Below, piece after piece: positions 46,273 through 51,383 of a stretch of 51,383 nt of DNA (within the stretch, counting starts at the first letter, position 1; each line of letters starts with the position of its first letter). Source of the DNA: Chrysosporum bergii ANA360D (GTDB lineage: Bacteria > Cyanobacteriota > Cyanobacteriia > Cyanobacteriales > Nostocaceae). The notes under the pieces were generated by a model. It was not told the DNA's origin, did no database searches, and was given only the letters and a program-made list of their open reading frames with translations. The stretch lies in the NCBI RefSeq assembly GCF_029891735.1, contig NZ_JANQDH010000018.1, forward strand, positions 1 to 51,383, in the 5' to 3' direction. The position numbers and the translations under genes were made by a program.

Positions 46273-46446
46273 TTAACTCAAAAAACGATAAAAACCAGCT
46301 AAATTTAGCAAGGGAGACAATACAACCATTTTGACTGCTTCTGGGAGCGGAGGAGCGATTGTAAATAAACTGAGGTAGTTAGTTTCAACTCTATCTAAGT
46401 ATTGCTTTTCTAGTCCGGAAATCTCAGTACACTCTACCTTGATCAT
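46273..46446 (-). CDS. Small 57-aa protein directly upstream of the cysteine desulfurase
   Basis: ATG at 46446 to TAA at 46273 encodes a 57-residue product: a charged N-terminal half (MIKVECTEISGLEKQYLDRV) and a hydrophobic helical C-terminal half (AVKMVVLSPLLNLAGFYRFL). The stop lies three bases before the desulfurase start, so translation is probably coupled. There is an in-frame TGA shortly before the ATG, so it is not the end of a longer intact gene, though it might be a remnant of one. I do not recognise it. Confidence 0.5.
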   Translation of the reverse strand: MIKVECTEISGLEKQYLDRVETNYLSLFTIAPPLPEAVKMVVLSPLLNLAGFYRFLS

Positions 46447-46628
46447 AGCTTCTACTCACTGGACATGAGACGTAACTAAGCTGTTACGCATTGTATAATC
46501 TTAACCTCACATAACCCACAGATATGTTTATGAAATACAGATGATTGGATTTAGCAGCACAACAGCTTAGACTATACCCATGCCGAAAAACTTTAGTTTA
46601 CAGATCAATTAATTACTAACTAAAAAAA

Positions 46629-47471
46629 ATGCGCCGAGACTTTACTAACCGTGATGAATTAATAACCTACCTCCGGGAACAGTTCCCCCGTGCAGCAGAG
46701 TGTGATGATCATATTAGTGAAACCCTAGGAGGACGTAAAGCTGCTGAACAAGCACTACAACAAGTCAACCCGGTAGCCTATGCAAAAACCCGGAATTTTT
46801 TAAATCGTGCTGTGACAAAACTTTCCCCCTATATTCGTTATGGGGTGTTAAGCCTGCGGGAAGTGCGGGATCATGTTTGGGAACAGGTCAACCATACCGA
46901 TGATGCCAATAAATTAATTAACGAATTAGGCTGGCGTGACTATTGGCAGAGATTATATGTCAAACTGGGGGATGGCATCTGGAAAGACCAAGAAGAATAT
47001 AAAACCGGCTACACCTCCACTGATTACGCCGTCAATTTACCACCAGACATCACACAAGGAACCACGGGAAGGGTGTGTATTGATAGCTTTAGCCACCAGT
47101 TGCGATCAACTGGTTATTTACACAATCATATGCGGATGTGGTTAGCGGCTTATATTGTCCATTGGCGGCGCATTCGTTGGCAAGCAGGAGCTAAATGGTT
47201 TCTACAACACCTGCTAGATGGTGACCCCGCCAGTAACAATATGTCATGGCAGTGGGTGGCCAGCACCTTTAGCCATAAACCTTATTTTTTCAATCGTGAA
47301 AACTTAGAACGCTATACTAAAGGTGTTTATTGTCGCCAATGTCCTCTTTATGGTAATTGTGACTTTGAAGGTAGTTATGAAAAATTAGAACAGCAACTTT
47401 TTCCGCAAGGTGAACTTAACAAAAAACCCAACAGTCAAAGTTGGCAACGCGCCCAAAAACCTAAAAAATGA
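46629..47471 (+). CDS. Photolyase/cryptochrome FAD-binding domain protein (C-terminal half of a split photolyase)
   Basis: 280 aa containing only the helical FAD-binding half of a photolyase: NELGWRDYWQRLY, SFSHQLRSTGYLHNHMRMWLAA, GDPASNNMSWQWVASTF. The usual N-terminal antenna domain is absent and is encoded by the next gene, which overlaps by four bases (ATGA). Cysteines C150, C235, C238 and C244 fall where iron-sulfur bacterial photolyases place their cluster ligands (recalled for Agrobacterium PhrB as 350, 438, 441, 454), although the last spacing is shorter. This suggests, but does not prove, a [4Fe-4S] cluster. Possible DNA repair or light-sensing role. Confidence 0.88.
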   Translation: MRRDFTNRDELITYLREQFPRAAECDDHISETLGGRKAAEQALQQVNPVAYAKTRNFLNRAVTKLSPYIRYGVLSLREVRDHVWEQVNHTDDANKLINELGWRDYWQRLYVKLGDGIWKDQEEYKTGYTSTDYAVNLPPDITQGTTGRVCIDSFSHQLRSTGYLHNHMRMWLAAYIVHWRRIRWQAGAKWFLQHLLDGDPASNNMSWQWVASTFSHKPYFFNRENLERYTKGVYCRQCPLYGNCDFEGSYEKLEQQLFPQGELNKKPNSQSWQRAQKPKK

Positions 47472-47884
47472 CTAAACCGATTATTTGGATACATGGAGAC
47501 TGTCTGAGTCCCCACAACCCCGCTCTACAAGAATACCCTAATGCCCCAGCAGTTTGGGTATGGGATGAAGCTTTAATTGCAGAATGGCAAGTAAGTCTCA
47601 AACGCATCACATTTATCTATGAATGCTTATTAGAACTACCTGTAATCATTCGCCGTGGTGATGTGGTCTCGGAAGTTTTAGCATTTGCCCAAGAACATCA
47701 AGCTGATTTGGTGGTGACAGCCAATAGCCCCAGCCCCAGATTTAATCATATCTGTGACCAAATAGAAAAATCTCTAACCCTGGAAGTTTGGGATACAGAC
47801 CCATTTTTTGATTATGACGGCTATATTGACCTCAAGAGATTCTCCCGCTATTGGAAGGTAGCAGAAAAAAAGCTTTTTAATTAA
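47468..47884 (+). CDS. Photolyase N-terminal alpha/beta domain protein (other half of split photolyase)
   Basis: 138 aa starting at the ATG of the ATGA overlap with the FAD-domain gene. The pattern PIIWIHGDCLSPHNPALQ, PAVWVWDEALIAEWQ, LKRITFIYECLLELPV and IIRRGDVVSEVLAFAQEHQA is that of the Rossmann-like N-terminal domain of photolyases. It normally precedes the FAD domain in one chain; here it is separate and second. The two products presumably associate. The convergent small ORF overlaps its last four bases. Confidence 0.82.
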   Translation: MTKPIIWIHGDCLSPHNPALQEYPNAPAVWVWDEALIAEWQVSLKRITFIYECLLELPVIIRRGDVVSEVLAFAQEHQADLVVTANSPSPRFNHICDQIEKSLTLEVWDTDPFFDYDGYIDLKRFSRYWKVAEKKLFN

Positions 47885-48036
47885 CCATCTAACTCACCTT
47901 TCATATGATGCAAATCTAAAATTGTTTCAGAAATTAGAATTAATTGTTTTTCAAGACCATCTGGACTATGAAAATCTAATGACATTAAACTACCAAGCTT
48001 CAAGGCTTGATCAAGTATTGCATCAAGGTTGTTCAT
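47881..48036 (-). CDS. Small 51-aa protein downstream of the LRAT gene
   Basis: ATG at 48036 to TAA at 47881 gives a 51-residue helical protein (NNLDAILDQALKLGSLMSLD, KQLILISETILDLHHMK). It is 50 bp after the LRAT-like gene on the same strand, so it may be its partner, and it overlaps the 3' end of the photolyase N-domain gene by four bases. No clear ribosome binding site and no recognised family. Confidence 0.45.
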   Translation of the reverse strand: MNNLDAILDQALKLGSLMSLDFHSPDGLEKQLILISETILDLHHMKGELDG

Positions 48037-48086
48037 ACGTTAGAACTCAAATGTAATATGTCTCAGAAATATAGTGAAGTGACCGC

Positions 48087-48908
48087 CTACTTTTCCGATA
48101 TCCATTTCCAGAATTGGTAAGCACCATAGCCAACAGCAGCGGCTGCGGCGGCTGGTGCAGCCACTGTAATAGCAACACCGGCAACCATTCCACCTCCAAC
48201 TGTTGCTCCAACTGCTGCTAAACCAGAGGTAATTCCAGCAGCACTCAAACCGGCAACACTTCCGGCGGCTGCAACTGTACCAACTGCTCCAGCAGTACCA
48301 GCTACCGCGCCTACAGTTGTCATATTTCTACCAAACGCACGAGCCTCACGCTCATCATCAGGAAGACTCTCATCATCCTTTAAAACCTGATCCATAGCTA
48401 CTTTTGTAATAGCAGCAGGAGCAGCACCAAGTAAGCCAATACCCCCAACCGCACCACTTCCAACAACTCCACCAACCGTTGCTAAACCTGACATAATACC
48501 AGCACCACCACTTAACCCAGCCGCCGCAGCAGCACTGACAACACCAAGACTACCCGCAACTGCGGCTCCACTTCCAGATGCTCCCACTCCCACTGCTCCT
48601 ACATTTTTTACTTGTTCGCTGGCGTGTACACCTGTTTTACACCACGTAGCAAAGTGTTCACAATTATTAGCAAATAGGTCATAAGCATCTTCTCCTAATC
48701 TGCTTTCAGCACGCAAAACTACAATATCTGGTGTATCACACTGTCCGTACTCTCTTACAAAAACCGTGTTTCCAGATGCAAAGGAATCCAAAGAAATACG
48801 AGAAATCTTCCTATGAATTTTCGTATAATGAATAACTGTACCATCACCGCAGTCTATACCATGATGGTTGTAAGCACCGCAATTATAGTAAACGTGATCT
48901 CCTATCAT
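48087..48908 (-). CDS. LRAT-domain protein with Gly/Ala-rich membrane tail
   Basis: 273 aa. The first ~95 residues form a lecithin-retinol-acyltransferase (NlpC/P60-like) domain: GDHVYYNCGAYNHHGIDCGD with the catalytic His, VIHYT with a second His, and the nucleophile motif NNCEHFATWC. The remaining ~170 residues are strikingly rich in Gly, Ala and Val, with several glycine-zipper hydrophobic stretches around one charged loop (KDDESLPDDEREARAFG). LRAT-fold enzymes transfer acyl groups or cleave lipids or amides. The tail should insert in or associate with membrane. AAGGTGA lies seven bases before the ATG. Function in bacteria is essentially unknown. Confidence 0.85.
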   Translation of the reverse strand: MIGDHVYYNCGAYNHHGIDCGDGTVIHYTKIHRKISRISLDSFASGNTVFVREYGQCDTPDIVVLRAESRLGEDAYDLFANNCEHFATWCKTGVHASEQVKNVGAVGVGASGSGAAVAGSLGVVSAAAAAGLSGGAGIMSGLATVGGVVGSGAVGGIGLLGAAPAAITKVAMDQVLKDDESLPDDEREARAFGRNMTTVGAVAGTAGAVGTVAAAGSVAGLSAAGITSGLAAVGATVGGGMVAGVAITVAAPAAAAAAVGYGAYQFWKWISEK

Positions 48909-49087
48909 ACTCTAGTCACCTTAAATACTCGAATTGTATTAATTAGAACAACAGATTTTAGCCGTCTGTGTAGAAGTATTATAACATGGTTGTATACAGA
49001 GAGTATATAAATTTGTGTAAAAATATTATACTACAGAAGTTACTTTGTATTACATCGCTTATGGGGTGGTTGAATTGTTCTTTTTAG

Positions 49088-49150
49088 ACTAAACGGTTTA
49101 GTTTATTAAAACTTGTATACTAAACAAGGTGACATAGATTTTAATCTATG
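49088..49150. promoter_or_regulatory. Pair of inverted repeats upstream of the LRAT gene
   Basis: ACTAAAC-G-GTTTAGT (49088-49102) and CATAGATT-TT-AATCTATG (49133-49150) are near-perfect dyads about 180-240 bp before the LRAT start. They might be operators, or ends or attachment sequences of the decayed element beside them. Confidence 0.35.
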
Positions 49151-49216
49151 AAGTTACTAATATTAGCCGCTTTTATCTAAAAAATGGGTTGAAAACCCCA
49201 CAAATCAAGGAAGTCT

Positions 49217-49333
49217 TTGAGAGCGATCGCACAATATCTGAATGAGAATGGCTACAAAAGCCAGCGCGGTAAAGACTGGTAACACACCAGCCTCAAGACA
49301 GTTTTGGATCGTCTCTACCCTAAAATTGCATGA
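49217..49333 (+). pseudogene. Relic of a recombinase-like protein
   Basis: One frame reads LRAIAQYLNENGYKSQRGKD followed by W, a TAA stop, then HTSLKTVLDRLYPKIA and TGA. The first part is typical of the helix-turn-helix region of large serine recombinases (iaryLNe-Gy-t-rGk-W). With an internal stop and no catalytic domain nearby it cannot be functional. Assignment rests on the short motif only. Confidence 0.4.
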
Positions 49334-49361
49334 CTAATTGCACCTAAAAGTAATTTCAATA

Positions 49362-49385
49362 CCCCTCTAGGCGGTTCTGGAGGGG
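49362..49385. terminator. GC-rich hairpin after the recombinase relic
   Basis: CCCCTCTAG (49362-49370) pairs with CTGGAGGGG (49377-49385), nine pairs with one G-U, loop GCGGTT, followed by CATTTT. It lies 29 bp after the relic's end and was probably its terminator. Confidence 0.5.
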
Positions 49386-49655
49386 CATTTTCGCGGTTCT
49401 TGTCTTTGCCTTATTTTTACCACATATCGCCATTTACTGACTTCACCAGCAGGGGACAGCATCGACGAGACAACCGCAGCCCCCAACCACACCCTAGTAT
49501 TAACCCCAGATCACCGGGATGGGGTTAAATAAAGTGCAGGTGTTCTCGGAAACGGTGCTTATGGATAACTAATCTCAGCCTATTTCCTTTGCAATTCCTA
49601 TGTTCTTTGTAGATCATCATCATTTTTTAATATCTGTCGCAACCCTTCAGCAGTT

Positions 49656-50978
49656 TCATTCGCTTCTTTCGTCCCGCAGTTGGCGCAACTGTTGTATTAG
49701 TTTTTGGCTAGATTCTAAAGTGGAAGACAGTGAATTGTTATCCCCTGCTGATGTAGTCGATGGTTTAGTAGTAAGGTCCGGTGTTGGCTGCTCATTTGGC
49801 ATTCGCAGTTCCGGTACTGGTTTGACAACAACTGCCGATGTTTGCTCCGGAGGGGTTTCAGCCGTGCTGGCGCTGTTGTGAAACCGCAGGGTAAATGGGT
49901 AACTGCTGATTTGCTGACCTCCTTGAGGAGACCTGGTACTAAAATATTCTCTAGCCTTTGATTGCAACTCCCTATCAACTGATTTGTCCTGGAACTTAAT
50001 GTCTAAAACCTTACCTTCAGGATCTACTACTAAGAAACCTGATACGGTTCCTTCAATATTGGGCTGATTGGCGGTAATAGTCGCGCGGATAACTGTTTTT
50101 TGTTGTGAATTGGGGTATTGTTGCTGAATTTCTTCTCTCAGCTTGTCGTAGGAGTTTAACTTGGCAATTAGTCCCTGTTGATCGTTTACTGTCTTAGCAG
50201 GTAACTGATTGGCAATAGTTGGATTTTTCTGCTGCTCACTTTCTTGAGATGCTGGGGTTTTTTGCAGTCGAGCTATTAAAGCCGTCTGGTCGGGATTGAT
50301 TGTTGCTGCGTTATTACCCGTCCCTGTAGTGACAGGGGGGATATTGGGCAAGTTACCAGGTATTGCAGACGGAGTTACTCTTGGCAATCTGTCTATAGGT
50401 ACTGGTTGCACCGCCAGTTTGACTTCGCTGTGATTAAAAACTCGAGTCGGTCGGGTAAATTTTTGATTAGCCGCATTAAAACCAGAAGGGGCAAATCCAA
50501 TGGTTCTTCTAGGAGTTATCTGCTCAGGCTCAAGCAGGGGTGTAGGCTGCCTTTGGGGTAAGGGAACATTGCGATAAGAAGAAGTAGGATAGTTAGGTGT
50601 TATGTTAATTGGCGGCAGAGCAGATTGGCTATAAATGGATGATGGCAAGGGAGGCAATACTGTTCTCGATACATCCAGATTCTGAGGTAGTTGCGGTTGT
50701 AGAGGCAGTTCTGGTTGTAGAGGTAGTTGTGGTTGCAGAGCGACTTGGGATGTTAGGCTGTTGGGATTTTCTGGCAGACGCTGTTGATCAGCCTGGCCTA
50801 ATTCCAAAATTCCCACTGATCTTGGTGCTGCTGATATTTTAGAAGGCTCTAACTCTACAGGCATCAATGGCACAATCAACGCAATAGCACCGTGAATACC
50901 AAGAGAGGCTATTGCTGCTATCCCCGTTGGTTGGCTGAGGATTTCTGGTATATTTTTTAGCAGGGAGACGTAAGACAT
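49656..50978 (-). CDS. TonB-like energy-transducer protein
   Basis: 440 aa: a cytoplasmic N-terminus, one membrane helix (ASLGIHGAIALIVPLM), a long Pro/Gln-rich periplasmic spacer with imperfect LQPQLPLQPELP repeats, and a C-terminal TonB_C-like domain (GTVSGFLVVDPEGKVLDIKF, LQSKAREYFST) followed by a Ser/Thr/Pro-rich tail of about 75 residues. TonB passes proton-motive energy from ExbBD to outer-membrane receptors, but exbBD and a receptor are absent here, and the tail after the TonB domain is unusual. Function is inferred from architecture. Confidence 0.75.
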   Translation of the reverse strand: MSYVSLLKNIPEILSQPTGIAAIASLGIHGAIALIVPLMPVELEPSKISAAPRSVGILELGQADQQRLPENPNSLTSQVALQPQLPLQPELPLQPQLPQNLDVSRTVLPPLPSSIYSQSALPPINITPNYPTSSYRNVPLPQRQPTPLLEPEQITPRRTIGFAPSGFNAANQKFTRPTRVFNHSEVKLAVQPVPIDRLPRVTPSAIPGNLPNIPPVTTGTGNNAATINPDQTALIARLQKTPASQESEQQKNPTIANQLPAKTVNDQQGLIAKLNSYDKLREEIQQQYPNSQQKTVIRATITANQPNIEGTVSGFLVVDPEGKVLDIKFQDKSVDRELQSKAREYFSTRSPQGGQQISSYPFTLRFHNSASTAETPPEQTSAVVVKPVPELRMPNEQPTPDLTTKPSTTSAGDNNSLSSTLESSQKLIQQLRQLRDERSE

Positions 50979-51141
50979 AGCTGTTATAGTTCACTCGGCT
51001 CTGTTGCGGTTGACTCAAGCATTGCAATTTTATCTTAATTACAAGAGATGCATCCTAGCAAAGTTAACAAATTTATACACTGGGACTCAGAGAGCCAGAG
51101 TAGGGTTTTTTGTCAAAATTTAGGGTAGTTGCCACTGATTG

Positions 51142-51383
51142 CTATCGCCACGCCTGTTGTAGGCACGGAATTATGCTTTGGTTTTTGGCTACAGTAATAT
51201 TGGGTTCAACTTCTACAACGAAGCTCAGAAAATAACGGTCATCACAATCCTTAATCACTGTAACTGAGCTAGGTTGAGACGGTAGGTCTCTTGACCAAAT
51301 GGGTTTGATATTCCCAATTTTGGCTAGGTACACTACTCCATCTTTTATCGAAAACCCCTGCTTAGTAAACTCTGCTGATTGTG
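51142..51383 (-). pseudogene. Truncated TnpB (IS200/IS605-type OrfB), continues beyond window
   Basis: The minus frame is open from the right edge: FTKQGFSIKDGVVYLAKIGN and IKPIWSRDLPSQPSSVTVIK are characteristic of the N-terminal/WED region of TnpB, ending FLSFVVEVEP. After AKNQSI the family continues into the RuvC motif (GIDLG), but here it turns into unrelated codons (IPCLQQAWR) and stops at 51142. The catalytic half is therefore deleted. It is an insertion-sequence remnant, not a working nuclease. Confidence 0.8.

Larger units (their letters stand above)
48909..49655. other. 747-bp gene-poor, repeat-rich region
   Basis: This AT-rich gap holds the LRAT promoter, several inverted repeats near 49088-49150, a recombinase-like relic (49217-49333) and a GC-rich hairpin (49362-49385), all listed separately. 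No intact gene is seen. The mix suggests decayed mobile DNA. Confidence 0.5.

Noticed and set aside
46500-46518. Two Pho-box-like octamers (CTTAACCT and ATAACCCA, 3-bp spacer) before the photolyase FAD-half gene
   Set aside because: The second unit is weak, there is no third, and the downstream genes have no phosphate role.

Overview
The window is a cyanobacterial chromosome segment, most likely from a filamentous Nostocales genome (Nostoc/Anabaena-like). The evidence is more than twenty HIP1 octamers (GCGATCGC), a chlorophyll gene (chlI), the myxol-glycoside carotenoid pair cruF-cruG, a cyanophycinase-like gene, an SLH-domain outer-membrane protein, pentapeptide repeats, and many short intergenic palindromes of the kind common in Nostocales. 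No rRNA or tRNA gene was found.

Layout. 1-1.6 kb: a tandem cluster of Rpn/DUF2887-DUF4351 nuclease-like genes (one cut by the window edge, one intact, one decayed) carrying a 12-bp coding minisatellite. 1.6-6.2 kb: a CHASE2-Ser/Thr kinase, a secreted hypothetical, a pentapeptide-repeat protein and an AbrB-type membrane protein. 6.5-9.1 kb: housekeeping genes chlI, rplU (with a foldable leader) and rpmA. 9.1-13.0 kb: a membrane protein, cruF-cruG, and an RNase HI with a C-terminal extension. 13.4-18.3 kb: a tight five-gene run (ABC ATPase, ABC-2 permease, GldG-like, DUF4340, purU). 18.4-24.7 kb: an SLH-fasciclin-barrel protein, an MlaE-type permease, DUF1350, and a response regulator/SpoIIE phosphatase converging on a STAS protein. 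25.1-28.5 kb: stress and nutrient genes (GlsB-like, ChaB-domain protein, dps, and a glycerophosphodiesterase behind a Pho-box-like element).

28.7-34.2 kb: a type I secretion unit: parvulin-like protein, ABC exporter with an N-terminal cyclic-nucleotide-binding-like domain and a degenerate C39 domain, and an HlyD adaptor. 34.3-39.3 kb: GH57 glycoside hydrolase, Nfu scaffold, hybrid-input histidine kinase, small RHH-like protein. 39.7-46.3 kb: lepA, a PEBP protein, a GT4 glycosyltransferase, a cyanophycinase-like peptidase and an iscS-type cysteine desulfurase. 46.6-47.9 kb: a photolyase divided over two overlapping genes in reversed domain order, whose FAD half has a four-Cys pattern suggestive of an Fe-S cluster. 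48-51.4 kb: a more fluid region with an LRAT-fold protein carrying a Gly/Ala-rich tail, a recombinase-like relic, a TonB-like protein and a truncated TnpB at the edge.

Four small ORFs (51-57 aa) are annotated from direct reading: 13195-13350, 42121-42282, 46273-46446 and 47881-48036. The most unusual items are the split photolyase, the LRAT/Gly-Ala protein, the secretion exporter with a dead peptidase domain, the Pho-box-like promoter and an unassigned structured element at 44993-45053. None of these could be tested against a database here.
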